Below are positions 16,800 to 26,110 of a stretch of 64,000 bases of DNA, in pieces. The stretch is from Spartobacteria bacterium (GTDB taxonomy: Bacteria; Verrucomicrobiota; Verrucomicrobiia; Chthoniobacterales; UBA10450). The position numbers and the translations under genes were made by a program. Location of the stretch: NCBI GenBank assembly GCA_003134785.1, contig PLCN01000019.1:1-64000 (forward strand). The letters are read 5' to 3'. Each line of letters starts with the position of its first letter. Position 1 is the first letter of the stretch. Under the pieces are notes generated by a model. That model saw only the letters and a list, made by a program, of their open reading frames with translations. It made no database searches and had not been told where the DNA came from.

Positions 16800-18130
16800 G
16801 ATTTTTGTTTGGGCAGGGCGTGCACCAGCGCGCGAAATTGATCGCCGCGATCGGCGTAGCTCTTGAACATGTCGAAGGAGGAGGTGCCCGGGGAAAAGAG
16901 GACGACCTCACCGGGCTTCGCAATCGCGTGCGCGCGCTCGACGGCATCGGCGAGCGAATGCGCGATCTCGCAAGGAACAGCGTCCTTCCAATCTTGCGCG
17001 ATGCGACCGGCCATCTCGCCGATCAGAATCGCGGCGCGCACTTTTTCGGAAACGAGCGAGCGCAACGGTGCGAAGTTGAAGCCCTTGTCTTTACCGCCCG
17101 CGATCAGGATCACCGTCTTGTTCTGCGCGGCCAATCCCTTTTCGACGGCGTCGAGGTTCGTTGCCTTCGAATCGTTCACGTAAATGACGCCGCCGACTTC
17201 CCGCACGAATTCGCAACGGTGGGGCCGCGGCTCGTACGCGCAGAGTGGCGGTAGCATTTGTTCGAAAGACAAACCGCGCGCCAGGCCTACTGCGAGCGTG
17301 GCCATAAGATTCTCGATGTTGTGCGAGCCGCGCAGTTTCGTGTCCGCCATCCGAAGGACGGGACTGTTGTGATAAACGATCGATCCGCCTTCGAGCCGGA
17401 AATCCGCGTGGTTTGCGTACGCGCTGAAGGTCACGGCGCGGGCGGCGATTTTCGGCAGCGTTTCGCCGGCGTTGATCACGGCAACGTCGTCAGCCGTTTG
17501 ATTTTCGAAGATGCGAAGCTTCGCGGCGCGATACTCCGCGACGGAGCGATAGCGATCGAGATGGTCGGGAGCGAAATTTAACCAGACGCTGATGGCCGGC
17601 CGAAACGTCCGAATGGTTTCGAGCTGGAAGGAACTCACTTCCACGGTGAGCACGTCGAATTTGCGCTGCCTCAATGCCACTTCGCAGAGCGGTTTGCCGA
17701 TGTTGCCGCAAGCGATGGTGCGTTGACCGCACGCATTCAACATCTGCGCGAGCAACTCGGTCGTGGTCGTCTTGCCATTCGTGCCGGTGATCGCGATGAT
17801 CGGCAGTGTGACCGAGCGGAAACCCAACTCGAGTTCGCCCAGGGTCTCGATCTTTCGCGAAGAGAAATTTGTCGCAAGTGGTGAGATAGGATCGATCCCC
17901 GGACTCAGGACGACAAAATCATACGGCGCTGAATCTTTTTCGGACGCGGCACCGCAGCGAACCTCCACTCCACGCGCCCGCAGATTTTCGATGGTCGATT
18001 TCAGCAATGTCTTTTCGTCAGCGCTGTCGAGGACCGTGACCTCCGCCCCTTCGCTGCGAAGCAAAAGCGCCGCGGCCGTTCCACTCAGGCCGGCTCCCAG
18101 CACCGCAACTTTTTTGTCCTGGTATTTCAC
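16796..18130 (-). CDS. murD: UDP-MurNAc-L-alanine--D-glutamate ligase MurD
   Basis: A 444-residue Mur ligase that adds D-Glu to UDP-MurNAc-L-Ala. The N-terminal Rossmann domain begins KVAVLGAGLSGTAAALLL, the ATP loop is GTNGKTTTTEL, and the central domain carries LNFAPDHLDRY. The C-terminal domain has VNDSKATNLDAVEKGLA and IAGGKDKGFNF, typical of MurD. The gene begins three bases after mraY and ends overlapping the LysM gene. The length matches the family. Confidence 0.96.
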   Translation of the reverse strand: MKYQDKKVAVLGAGLSGTAAALLLRSEGAEVTVLDSADEKTLLKSTIENLRARGVEVRCGAASEKDSAPYDFVVLSPGIDPISPLATNFSSRKIETLGELELGFRSVTLPIIAITGTNGKTTTTELLAQMLNACGQRTIACGNIGKPLCEVALRQRKFDVLTVEVSSFQLETIRTFRPAISVWLNFAPDHLDRYRSVAEYRAAKLRIFENQTADDVAVINAGETLPKIAARAVTFSAYANHADFRLEGGSIVYHNSPVLRMADTKLRGSHNIENLMATLAVGLARGLSFEQMLPPLCAYEPRPHRCEFVREVGGVIYVNDSKATNLDAVEKGLAAQNKTVILIAGGKDKGFNFAPLRSLVSEKVRAAILIGEMAGRIAQDWKDAVPCEIAHSLADAVERAHAIAKPGEVVLFSPGTSSFDMFKSYADRGDQFRALVHALPKQKS

Positions 18131-18133
18131 GAG

Positions 18134-19234
18134 TTATCTCAGTTTCAGCGTGGCCAATCCCAGGAGCGCGAAGATCGCCGATAGAATCCAGAACCGGACG
18201 ATGACGGTGTTTTCCTTCCAGCCGCTCAACTCAAAATGGTGATGGATCGGCGACATCAGGAAGATGCGCTTTCCGGTTAGTCGAAAACTCAGCACCTGAA
18301 GAATCACCGAGACCGCTTCGAGAACGAAGACGCCGCCCACGACCGCGAGAAGCAGTTCTTGTTTGCAGCAGATAGCGATGACGCCGATGACGCCGCCGAT
18401 GGCCAACGCACCGGTGTCGCCCATGATCACTTTCGCGGGATGGCAATTGAACCAGAGAAAACCCAGGCCTGCTCCCACGAGCGCGGAGCAGACTACGGCC
18501 AGCTCACCGGTGTAGGGATAGAACGGGACCTGAAGATATTCCGCGATGCGAAAATTCCCGGCCGCATAAGAAAGCAACGAGTACGCAAACGCGACGGTGA
18601 TCGTGCAGCCAATGGCCAGGCCATCAAGACCGTCGGTGAGATTGACCGCGTTCGACGAGCCGGTGATGACAAACGCGAAAAAGAGCAGTGTGACCCAACC
18701 CATATCCGGCACGACGGGAATCTTGAAAAACGGCAGATAGAGCGAACGCGCCTGCACTTCGATCAGCGGATTGGTCAGGAACACCGCACCGACGATCGCG
18801 GCGAGAGCAAGTTGAAAAACCAATTTCAGCCGGCCGCTAATTCCGGCCGACTTCTTCTTGGTGACCTTCAAGTAGTCATCCGCGAAACCGAGGAGACCGA
18901 GGTAAATCATGCTGAAGAGCGCCAGCCAAACAAAGCGATTGTCCGGACGCGCCCAAATGAGACTCGAGACCAGAACCGTGCCGATCACGAGGACGCCGCC
19001 CATCGTAGGCACTCCTTGTTTGGCGCTGTGCAATTCGGCGAGCCGGTGCACTTCCTCCGCGGTGCGGATTGGCTGGCCCGCTTTTAGCGCGATTAATTTC
19101 CGGATGACGAAATTGCCGAAAGCAAGCGAGAGGACGAAGGCCGTCACCGCAGCCGCGACGGCGCGGAAGGTCACATAACTAAAAACGTTGAAGCCTTTAA
19201 TCTGCTCACTGAGGAGATGGAGGTAATACATCAT
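18134..19234 (-). CDS. mraY: Phospho-MurNAc-pentapeptide transferase MraY
   Basis: A 366-residue polytopic enzyme that attaches phospho-MurNAc-pentapeptide to undecaprenyl phosphate to give lipid I. The catalytic Asp motif GFADDYLKV, the motif NLTDGLDGLA and the C-terminal SPIHHHFELSGW signature are all visible among about ten membrane segments. The start overlaps the stop of murF by four bases (ATGA). Confidence 0.97.
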   Translation of the reverse strand: MMYYLHLLSEQIKGFNVFSYVTFRAVAAAVTAFVLSLAFGNFVIRKLIALKAGQPIRTAEEVHRLAELHSAKQGVPTMGGVLVIGTVLVSSLIWARPDNRFVWLALFSMIYLGLLGFADDYLKVTKKKSAGISGRLKLVFQLALAAIVGAVFLTNPLIEVQARSLYLPFFKIPVVPDMGWVTLLFFAFVITGSSNAVNLTDGLDGLAIGCTITVAFAYSLLSYAAGNFRIAEYLQVPFYPYTGELAVVCSALVGAGLGFLWFNCHPAKVIMGDTGALAIGGVIGVIAICCKQELLLAVVGGVFVLEAVSVILQVLSFRLTGKRIFLMSPIHHHFELSGWKENTVIVRFWILSAIFALLGLATLKLR

Positions 19235-20625
19235 GGCGAGGCCTCCGCGGTTGACTGGCGTCTCGCGAACGCTTCCAGCACGCGCTCCATCCGCGCTGTG
19301 CGGCTTCCCTTGACCAGAATCAAATCGCCGGGCGAAGCCATTTCTCCGAGCAGCTCGGCAGCTTCCTCCGGTGAATTCACGGAGACGCTTTTTTCCAAAC
19401 CAGCTTTCTGCGCCGCGCGCGCGATGGCCGCGCCAGTCGCGCCGACTGCGATCAATTCGTTGACGCCGAGCGCCGCTGCCGTTTCACCGACTTCGCGGTG
19501 GCCGCGGTCCGATTCTTTTCCCAACTCGCCCATCTCTCCGAGCACCGCGATTCGGCGGCCGTCAGCGTCCAATTCGATCAAGGTGCGGAGCGCAGCTTTC
19601 ATCGAATCGGGGTTGGCATTGTAGCTGTCGTCGATGAACTGGATGCCGTTGATCTCCTTGATTTGGAGACGCGCCTTTGTGAGCGGAGTCGAGGCAAGGC
19701 CGGCAGCGCATTCCTCGAGCGACAGGCCAAAGGCGCGGCCGGCAGCGACTGCCAGCATCGCGTTTTGCACCATGTGAATTCCGGGCACAGGTAATTGCGC
19801 GCGGCACCGGTGCGCGCCTTCTAAAATCGTGAACTCACATCCAGTCGGACTTTGAGTGACTTCGCTCGCGCGGATGGTGCCGTTCTCAACGCCGGCAAAA
19901 ATAACTTTGGCGGTGGTGCGTCCGGCGATTTCTTGGCTGAAGGGATCGTCCGCGTTTAGGATCACCGTGCCGTCGGCGCCGACCGCTTCCGCGAGCGCGC
20001 CTTTTTCCAAAGCGATCGCGTCGTGACTGCCCATGAATTCGATGTGCGCGAGACCGACGTTGGTAATGATCGCGGCATCCGGTGCGGCGAGCTTTGCCAG
20101 CGCCGCGATCTCTCCGGGATGATTCATCCCAATTTCCCAAACAGCGATTTCGTCGTTCGAGCTTGCCGCCAGCATCGTCTGCGGCAGGCCGACATGATTG
20201 TTGAAATTGCCTTCGGTTTTCGTGACGCGAAACCGGCGTGTGAGCGTGGCCGCGACAAAATCTTTCGTGCTGGTTTTGCCGTTGCTGCCGGTGATGGCGA
20301 TGACTTTTAGCGGCAGCGATTTTCGATAGTTCGCTGCCAGCGTTTGATAAGCGACGAGCGTGTCCGCCACGCGAATCAATGGAAAATTCTTCGGCATCGC
20401 CCCTTTCCAATTTTCTTTGACCATCGCGCCGATGGCGCCGCGTTCGCTCGCCTGCTCGACGAAACGGTGGCCATCGAAATTCTCACCGCGCAGCGGCACG
20501 AACAGATCGCCCGGCTGGAGTGTTCTCGAGTCGGTGCTGATCTGGGAAACGGTTGCGTTGGCTTTTTCTGACTGAAGAGCGCCACCCGCAAATTTCGCAA
20601 TCTGAGAAAGCGTTAGCGGGTCCAT
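19231..20625 (-). CDS. murF: UDP-MurNAc-tripeptide--D-alanyl-D-alanine ligase MurF
   Basis: A 464-residue Mur ligase that adds D-Ala-D-Ala, the product of Ddl, to the tripeptide precursor. The ATP loop is GSNGKTSTKDF and the central domain carries MNHPGEIAALAKLA; the C-terminal domain has DDSYNANPDSMKAAL and AVLGEMGELGKESD, all characteristic of MurF. It is translationally coupled to mraY by a four-base overlap and separated from murE by a palindromic repeat. Confidence 0.96.
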   Translation of the reverse strand: MDPLTLSQIAKFAGGALQSEKANATVSQISTDSRTLQPGDLFVPLRGENFDGHRFVEQASERGAIGAMVKENWKGAMPKNFPLIRVADTLVAYQTLAANYRKSLPLKVIAITGSNGKTSTKDFVAATLTRRFRVTKTEGNFNNHVGLPQTMLAASSNDEIAVWEIGMNHPGEIAALAKLAAPDAAIITNVGLAHIEFMGSHDAIALEKGALAEAVGADGTVILNADDPFSQEIAGRTTAKVIFAGVENGTIRASEVTQSPTGCEFTILEGAHRCRAQLPVPGIHMVQNAMLAVAAGRAFGLSLEECAAGLASTPLTKARLQIKEINGIQFIDDSYNANPDSMKAALRTLIELDADGRRIAVLGEMGELGKESDRGHREVGETAAALGVNELIAVGATGAAIARAAQKAGLEKSVSVNSPEEAAELLGEMASPGDLILVKGSRTARMERVLEAFARRQSTAEASP

Positions 20626-20632
20626 GGCTCTC

Positions 20633-20727
20633 TCAGGTAGGGACGCCGCGCTGCGGTGTCCGTCTCTTGTCCCTCACATAGTGCTTCACAAATGCGACGG
20701 ACGCCGCAGCGCGGCGTCCCTACCTGA
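20633..20727. repeat. Palindromic repeat between murE and murF
   Basis: The arms TCAGGTAGGGACGCCGCGCT... (20633-20664) and its complement (20696-20727) match over 32 bases with one or two differences around a 31-base centre. It occupies most of the 124-base murE-murF gap. There is no T-run that would make it a classic terminator, and the downstream genes must still be transcribed. Confidence 0.8.
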
Positions 20728-20749
20728 AGAATGATCGGAAACTTCATCA

Positions 20750-22273
20750 TCAAAATTCCAGCGGGCGATCTTCCAGGGCGCGGCGCGCCACCTGGATGTC
20801 GTCGAACGGCACAGTGTGATCGGCAAATTCCTGGTAAGCTTCGTGGCCCTTGCCAGCGATGAGAACTATGTCGCGGGGCTGGGCCAGCTCGATCGCGCGC
20901 GCGATCGCTTTCGCGCGATCCGCGATCTTTTCGTAGTGGTCCGAGCGAAAACCTTTTTCCACTTCGGCGATGATCGAGTCGGGATCTTCTTTCCGCGGAT
21001 TATCCGAAGTGATGATGCCAAAGTCGGCCTGCTGATCCACGACTCGACCCATGAGCGGACGTTTTTGCCGATCGCGATCGCCGCCGCATCCGAAGACGAC
21101 GATGAGACGCCGGGGCGAAAGTTCGCGCAGCGTTTTGATGACATTGAGCAACGCATCATCCGTGTGCGCGTAATCGACGAAGACCTGGAACTGCCGCTTC
21201 GCCGGCACCGCCTCGAGTCGTCCCGGAACCTGCGGCGATCGGGCCAGGCTGAGAATCGCGTCGCGCAAGTTAATGCCGAGGCTGCACGCGGCGGCGAGAG
21301 CCGCCATGGAATTGCCTACGTTGAAACGCCCGATCAACGGGACACGCACGAGATAACTCTTCCCGTGGGCGTCGAGTTGGAAGGACGTGCCGGCAAATTC
21401 CGCGTGATAATTCGACGCGCGAAAGTCGGCGCGGGCGCCGACGCCATAAGTAATGACGGGAACTTTTTTCTCCAGCCGGTCGACCAACTGCGCGCCATAT
21501 CGATCGTCGATATTGATTACCGCCGTCGATTTCGTCTTGGCTGTCTGTTCCGCCAGATCAGTGAAGAGTTTCGACTTCGCTTCGAAATAGTTTTCCATCG
21601 TCCCGTGAAAATCGAGGTGGTCCTGGGTGAGGTTGGTGAAGACCGCGACATCCCATTCCAGCCCGCGGACCCGATCCTGCGCGATCGCATGCGAGGAGAC
21701 TTCCATCGCGGCGGCTTTGCATCCCGCGTTCACCATCTGCGCGAGCAGTTCCTGGACATCGAGCGACTCCGGCGTCGTCCGGACTGCAGGCAAGACGCGA
21801 TCGCCGATTTCATAACGGACTGTTCCGATCAACCCGCAACGCATTCCCGCTTTCTCGCAAATGTGTTTGATCAGGAACGACGTCGTGGTCTTGCCGTTCG
21901 TCCCCGTGACTGCCGCCATCTTGAGCCGGCGCACTGGCCGATCGAAAAACGCGGCTCCGAGATCGGCCAAGGCGTGACGCGTGTTCTCGACAACGAGGCA
22001 AGTGGCGCGAGCCTGTGTTACCTCTTCCTCGGTCACGATCACCGAGGCGCCTTTTTCGATGGCCTGATCGACGAACTGATGGCCATCGCTTTTTTCCCCG
22101 CGCAAGGCGGCGAAAAGAAAATTCTTTTGCACTCGCCGCGAGTCATACGCGATGCCTTCCACGACGCGATCAAGCGGCCCGATGACTTGGCGGGGCGAAA
22201 TGGCAGCGGCGAGAATTTTGAGCTGCATGAGCATGCGGTCCCGAAAGCTTTCGGGGTCAACGGTGTGAGGCAT
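20750..22273 (-). CDS. murE: UDP-MurNAc-tripeptide synthetase MurE (meso-DAP type)
   Basis: A 507-residue ligase that adds the third amino acid of the stem peptide. The ATP loop is GTNGKTTTSFL, followed by the MEVSSHAIAQDRV and NLTQDHLDFH motifs. The C-terminal specificity motif reads SDNPRKEDP; DNPR is the known signature of meso-diaminopimelate-adding enzymes, so a DAP-type murein is inferred. The assigned ATG overlaps the ftsI stop by 17 bases; internal ATGs at residues 14 and 16 are alternatives. Confidence 0.95.
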   Translation of the reverse strand: MPHTVDPESFRDRMLMQLKILAAAISPRQVIGPLDRVVEGIAYDSRRVQKNFLFAALRGEKSDGHQFVDQAIEKGASVIVTEEEVTQARATCLVVENTRHALADLGAAFFDRPVRRLKMAAVTGTNGKTTTSFLIKHICEKAGMRCGLIGTVRYEIGDRVLPAVRTTPESLDVQELLAQMVNAGCKAAAMEVSSHAIAQDRVRGLEWDVAVFTNLTQDHLDFHGTMENYFEAKSKLFTDLAEQTAKTKSTAVINIDDRYGAQLVDRLEKKVPVITYGVGARADFRASNYHAEFAGTSFQLDAHGKSYLVRVPLIGRFNVGNSMAALAAACSLGINLRDAILSLARSPQVPGRLEAVPAKRQFQVFVDYAHTDDALLNVIKTLRELSPRRLIVVFGCGGDRDRQKRPLMGRVVDQQADFGIITSDNPRKEDPDSIIAEVEKGFRSDHYEKIADRAKAIARAIELAQPRDIVLIAGKGHEAYQEFADHTVPFDDIQVARRALEDRPLEF

Positions 22274-24017
22274 TAGTTAATGCAACTCGCCCTGCGGCAG
22301 TCGGTTTTCCGATATCCTCATGCGGCTCGAGATCGAGATAACGCGCGGCTTTTTCAGCGATGCGCGAAAAGATGGGGCCGGCGACGAGACCGCCGTAATT
22401 CAACTCCGGCTTCGTCGTGTGCGCGTCATCCAGCACCACGAGCCCGACAAATTCCGGATGATCGGAAGGCAAATATCCGGTGAAGGAAACAACGTATTTC
22501 CCCTGCTCGTATCCGCCTCTCGGATCCACTTTTTGGGCGGTGCCGGTCTTGCCGGAAATGGTGAAACCTGGCACCGCGGCGGCGGCGGCCGTGCCTCGAT
22601 CGCTCACCACGCCGCGCAACGCCTTCCCAATTTGCGCGGCCGTTTCCGGCGCGATGACCTGACGCAGGACCACGGGAGAAAATGTGCTCACGGTGCCATC
22701 GTCCTTCGTGATCGATTTCACGATGCGCGGCGTGACGAGTTTGCCGCCATTTGCGATCGTCGCCATGGCGATGGTCATTTGCAGCGGAGTGACGCCGACT
22801 TCATGACCCATTGGAATGCGAGTGATGGAAATCTTGCTCCACGCTTGGGGCGGCCGAATGACTCCGGGGATTTCGCCGGGCAATTCAATTCCGGTGCGCT
22901 CACCGAAACCAAAGCGCCGGATGTATTCGTAAAATTTTTGGTCGCCTACTGAGATGGCCAGCTTCGCCGCGCCGATGTTGCTCGATTTCACGAGAATGTC
23001 CTGCACGCTCAGCTCGCCGTAGGCCTTGTGATCGTGCAGCGGACGGCCGCCGAAATTCCACAGGCCGTTCTCGCAAAAAATCGTCGTGTCGAGCCGGACC
23101 TTGCGCTCGTTGAGAGCGGCGGCGGCGGTGACGATCTTGAAAGTCGAGCCCGGCTCCATCATGTCGATGATGGCGCGGTTTTTCATTTGCTCTGGTTTCG
23201 CTTCCGAGCGCTCGTTCAGATCGAAGGCGGGGCGATTGGCCATGGCGAGAATCTCGCCGGTCTGCGGCCGCATCAGAATGATCGTGGCTTTCTGCGGCCG
23301 GTATTCGCGCATGGCCGCGTCGATTTCGTTCTCGACGATATTTTGCAGGTTGAGATCGACGGTCAGCCGCACCTGATTGCCGTTGCGCGGCGCGTGTTCG
23401 GAGCCGCGATACAACACCATTTCCTGACCCGCGCGGTTGTGCTCGATGAAACGGTAACCGTCTTGTCCGTGAAGATATTCTTCCATGGAAGATTCCACGC
23501 CTTGAATGCCACGATGCTCGAAGTCGGTGAACCCGATGACGTGGCAAAGCATCGAGCCATTCGGATAGACGCGGGTGGAATCGCGCTCGAAATAAATGCC
23601 GCGAAGATTTTGCGCGCGCAATTTTTCCCGCAGCAGCGTCGCCACGGCCGTGGGCACTTCGCGTTTCAAAACGATATAGCGCCGCTCCCCTTGCAACTTC
23701 TCCGAAAGCTCGTTCGCGGGAATTTCCAATGCGTCGCGCAGCACCGGGATAAGCGCGTCGCGATTATTCAGATGCGTCGCATCGGCCACCACGGTCTCGA
23801 CCGGAGTGTTGTGCGCGAGGACCTGGTTGTTCGCGTCGAGGATCTCGCCGCGCTCGGCGAAGATAGCCTGCCGGTAGACGTGTTTCTCAGCAGCCAGTTC
23901 GGCGTACTCGTCGTGCCGGCTCATCTGCAAATAAACGAGCCGGAAGGAAAACGCGCTGAACAGAGCTGTGAATGCCAGGCAGACCAGCGCGCAACGAATC
24001 CGGCTGTTCCACTTCAT
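22257..24017 (-). CDS. ftsI: Division-specific class B penicillin-binding protein (FtsI/PBP3)
   Basis: A 586-residue transpeptidase. After a short cytoplasmic tail and one membrane segment (ALVCLAFTALFSAFSFRLVY) comes the dimerisation/pedestal domain (with RGEILDANNQVLA), then the transpeptidase domain with S291-TFK, SSN (345-347) and K490-TGTA. It crosslinks septal murein made by FtsW. No PASTA domain is present. It overlaps both the preceding ftsL gene (ATGA) and the following murE, so the three are probably co-translated. Confidence 0.96.
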   Translation of the reverse strand: MKWNSRIRCALVCLAFTALFSAFSFRLVYLQMSRHDEYAELAAEKHVYRQAIFAERGEILDANNQVLAHNTPVETVVADATHLNNRDALIPVLRDALEIPANELSEKLQGERRYIVLKREVPTAVATLLREKLRAQNLRGIYFERDSTRVYPNGSMLCHVIGFTDFEHRGIQGVESSMEEYLHGQDGYRFIEHNRAGQEMVLYRGSEHAPRNGNQVRLTVDLNLQNIVENEIDAAMREYRPQKATIILMRPQTGEILAMANRPAFDLNERSEAKPEQMKNRAIIDMMEPGSTFKIVTAAAALNERKVRLDTTIFCENGLWNFGGRPLHDHKAYGELSVQDILVKSSNIGAAKLAISVGDQKFYEYIRRFGFGERTGIELPGEIPGVIRPPQAWSKISITRIPMGHEVGVTPLQMTIAMATIANGGKLVTPRIVKSITKDDGTVSTFSPVVLRQVIAPETAAQIGKALRGVVSDRGTAAAAAVPGFTISGKTGTAQKVDPRGGYEQGKYVVSFTGYLPSDHPEFVGLVVLDDAHTTKPELNYGGLVAGPIFSRIAEKAARYLDLEPHEDIGKPTAAGRVALTNASHR

Positions 24018-24382
24018 CTGCCGGCACGTTTGTTTGCGACCGGTTGGACGGCGTCTTCTCCGAGCGGATGCGCGGGCAGGTTCAATCGCACGATGTTGCG
24101 CTCGGTGATCGGGACCATCTTGAGGTAACCTTCCTTCAACCGGCGCTGCATCGCCCCGTGCGAGGTCAATACGTTAATCTGCCCTTTCGCGACTTCGTTT
24201 TGCGCGCGGGTGCTCACCAGTTCATTTTCTAGCGCCTTCTTGCGGTCTCCCTGATGATAGAGCTGAAGGTTGAGGTAAACGTAAATCAAGCCGGTCAACC
24301 CCACAAAGATCGTGATCACGATCCAGCGCGCGAGCGAGGCGGCGTTGACCGTGTTGAAGTGTTTGCGGCGCGGCGCGTGCAT
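24014..24382 (-). CDS. ftsL: FtsL-like bitopic division protein
   Basis: A 122-residue protein with one membrane segment (WIVITIFVGLTGLIYVYLNL) followed by a short coiled-coil stretch (GDRKKALENELVSTRAQNEV, continuing to about residue 75) and a basic tail. Primary sequence is weakly conserved in FtsL proteins, so the call rests on topology, size and position between rsmH and ftsI, where FtsL is normally found. It overlaps the rsmH stop by one base (TGATG) and the ftsI start by four. Confidence 0.85.
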   Translation of the reverse strand: MHAPRRKHFNTVNAASLARWIVITIFVGLTGLIYVYLNLQLYHQGDRKKALENELVSTRAQNEVAKGQINVLTSHGAMQRRLKEGYLKMVPITERNIVRLNLPAHPLGEDAVQPVANKRAGR

Positions 24383-25305
24383 CAGATTTTTTCGGCGACG
24401 CGCAACTTCGCGCTGCGTGAACGTGGGTTAGCGCGTTGTTCGTTTTCACCGGGTTCAATTGGCTTCGACGTGATGAGACGGAAAGCAAAATCAGGGTTGG
24501 GCTTTGGCTCGGGCCACTCGGGGCGATCGAGAAATTCGCGGCTGCGGTCGCGGAAGAAATTTTTCACGATCCGATCCTCAAGCGAGTGGAAGGTGATGAC
24601 GGCGATGCGCGCGCCAGATTCGAGTCGCCCGCTCAGAACGCGCAAGCCTTCTTCGAGCGCGCCCAGCTCGTCATTCACTTCCATGCGCAACGCCTGGAAA
24701 ACCTGCGTGGCCGGATGACGCCGGCCGTGCCGCCAGACAATTTTCTCGACGGCCTTCGCCAGCTGCAACGTGTCGTGGAACGGCGCGGTCTTGCGCTGCT
24801 TGACCAGTTGGCTGGCAATGCGCCGCGCGGCCGGTTCTTCGCCGAGATCGCGAAAGAGGCGGGTCAACTCTTCCTCACTGTAGGAATTCACGACCATCGC
24901 GGCCGTCAGCTCCTGGCGCGGATCCATTCGCATATCGAGCGGACCGTTGCGCATGACGCTGAAACCGCGCTCCGCATTTTCCAGTTGGCGCGATGAGACG
25001 CCAAGATCGAGAAGCGCTCCGCCGATTCCCACGATCCCGAGTTGGTCCAGTGCTTCCGCGGCGTTGCGGAAATTTATTTGGCGCAGCGTCACGCGGCCGC
25101 CGTAGGAAGAGAGCCGTTCGCTCGCATACTCGATCGCGTCCGGATCTTGATCGAGGGCCAGGACATCAGCGCCGGTGCGCAGGATTTCCTCGGTGTGGCC
25201 GCCGCCGCCCAGCGTGGCATCGACAATCAAGGCGCCGGCGCGCGGCGCTAGCAGCTCGACGGCTTCCGTCACGAGCACCGGACGATGATAAGTGAAGTCC
25301 TCCAT
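24382..25305 (-). CDS. rsmH: 16S rRNA m4C1402 methyltransferase RsmH (MraW)
   Basis: A SAM-dependent methyltransferase of about 307 residues acting on C1402 of 16S rRNA. The SAM-binding motif DATLGGGGHTEEIL, and motifs ALDQDPDAIE, DLGVSSRQLENAERGFS and AVITFHSLEDRIVK, are diagnostic. I place the start at the ATG at 25305 (MEDFTYHRPVLVTEAV) because a strong GGAGGAGG lies eight bases upstream and the protein then lines up with known RsmH. An in-frame ATG at 25383, six bases after mraZ, would add 26 residues and remains possible. Confidence 0.95.
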   Translation of the reverse strand: MEDFTYHRPVLVTEAVELLAPRAGALIVDATLGGGGHTEEILRTGADVLALDQDPDAIEYASERLSSYGGRVTLRQINFRNAAEALDQLGIVGIGGALLDLGVSSRQLENAERGFSVMRNGPLDMRMDPRQELTAAMVVNSYSEEELTRLFRDLGEEPAARRIASQLVKQRKTAPFHDTLQLAKAVEKIVWRHGRRHPATQVFQALRMEVNDELGALEEGLRVLSGRLESGARIAVITFHSLEDRIVKNFFRDRSREFLDRPEWPEPKPNPDFAFRLITSKPIEPGENEQRANPRSRSAKLRVAEKI

Positions 25306-25389
25306 TTCCTGCGCCTCCTCCTCAATCTCGAGCGGACCGGTCGCGAACCAGATGGGCCGCTCAAATAGCAACGCGTTCATCATTCGTCC

Positions 25390-25845
25390 CTACAGTCCGA
25401 TCACATTCGCCACGTGCTGGTAGGTCGGCGTTTCTTCCTCGTGCGCGCGCTTTCGCTTTTGCGAATTCCAGATTTCAAAACGACCGCGACCGCCCACGAG
25501 CGCGACCTCGCCCTTCAAGCCAACCTGCTGGCAAAGAGCTTCCGGCAACACGAGCCGGCCATGGCGGTCGGATGCGCCATGTTCCGCGCGCGCGTGCAGT
25601 TGCCGCGAAAACACGCGAAATTCAGTGGCCGAGATCTTGGGGTCCGACTCCGCTTGCGCACTCAAGCGGGCGAACTCCTCCGGCGACAAGACCACAAGAC
25701 ATTGCTGCTTGGTTTCCGCCACAATGATGAACTCTTCGCCCTCGTCCCCGCGCCAGCGCCGGGGAATGGTGATGCGATTTTTTTCGTCGAGAGAATGACG
25801 GAATTCGCCGGCGAAAGATTTTCGGGGTTTAGAGTCGTCGTCCAT
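25390..25845 (-). CDS. mraZ: Transcriptional regulator MraZ
   Basis: A protein of about 151 residues with two SpoVT/AbrB-like half-domains, recognised by DEKNRITIPRRWR and DRHGRLVLPEALC. MraZ proteins form rings and repress their own dcw operon by binding short direct repeats upstream. The ATG at 25845 is preferred to an in-frame GTG at 25878, because the GTG lies within the array of predicted MraZ boxes (25865-25900) and has poor spacing from any Shine-Dalgarno. It is the first gene of the cluster. Confidence 0.92.
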   Translation of the reverse strand: MDDDSKPRKSFAGEFRHSLDEKNRITIPRRWRGDEGEEFIIVAETKQQCLVVLSPEEFARLSAQAESDPKISATEFRVFSRQLHARAEHGASDRHGRLVLPEALCQQVGLKGEVALVGGRGRFEIWNSQKRKRAHEEETPTYQHVANVIGL

Positions 25846-25864
25846 ACTCGAGCGGAGAATCGTT

Positions 25865-25900
25865 CCATTCTCATCCACTTCCCCCCACTTCTAACCACCT
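25865..25900 (-). promoter_or_regulatory. Predicted MraZ operator: four direct repeats at 10-base spacing
   Basis: On the minus strand the sequence holds AGGTGG (25895-25900), AAGTGG (25885-25890), AAGTGG (25875-25880) and GAATGG (25865-25870), each exactly ten bases apart. MraZ operators in other bacteria are direct repeats of a short GTG/TGGG-containing core at a ten-base period just upstream of mraZ. The position, spacing and core all fit. The exact core and autoregulation here are inference. Confidence 0.75.
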
Positions 25901-25917
25901 TCCGTACCAGGGGTCAA
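25889..25917 (-). promoter_or_regulatory. Possible sigma70-type promoter of the dcw cluster
   Basis: On the minus strand TTGACC (25912-25917) and TTAGAA (25889-25894) are separated by 17 bases. The -35 is good and the -10 weak. The -10 region lies inside the first two MraZ boxes, so MraZ binding would block it, in keeping with autorepression. Confidence 0.4.
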
Positions 25918-25962
25918 TAAAAATTAACGCCCGAGGTACGTTTGGGTTTTGGAATCGCGACC

Positions 25963-26044
25963 TTGAAGCCGCTTCGCTGTGCGAAGGGTGAGCCGGACAT
26001 TCATAAGTCTCGATCTCTCGCCGCCCACAGGGCGGCGGCTACAG
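25963..26044. repeat. TGTAGCCGCCGCC-type palindromic repeat
   Basis: On the minus strand it opens TGTAGCCGCCGCCCTGTGGG and closes with CTTCGCACAGCGAAGCGGCT. Both parts recur at 60740-60813 in the same order. It lies in the divergent gap between mraZ and exbB; the remainder of that gap shows no other feature beyond the operator region. Confidence 0.75.
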
Positions 26045-26110
26045 CGCTTCACAACCAGAACCTGTTCCACCCTTGCCACCGGCGCGAAAGGCGGCTAAGA
26101 CAACTCCGAG

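Noticed and set aside
25846-25878. GTG at 25878 as the mraZ start
   Set aside because: It lies among the ten-base-spaced operator boxes and has poor Shine-Dalgarno spacing; the ATG at 25845 gives a normal MraZ N-terminus.
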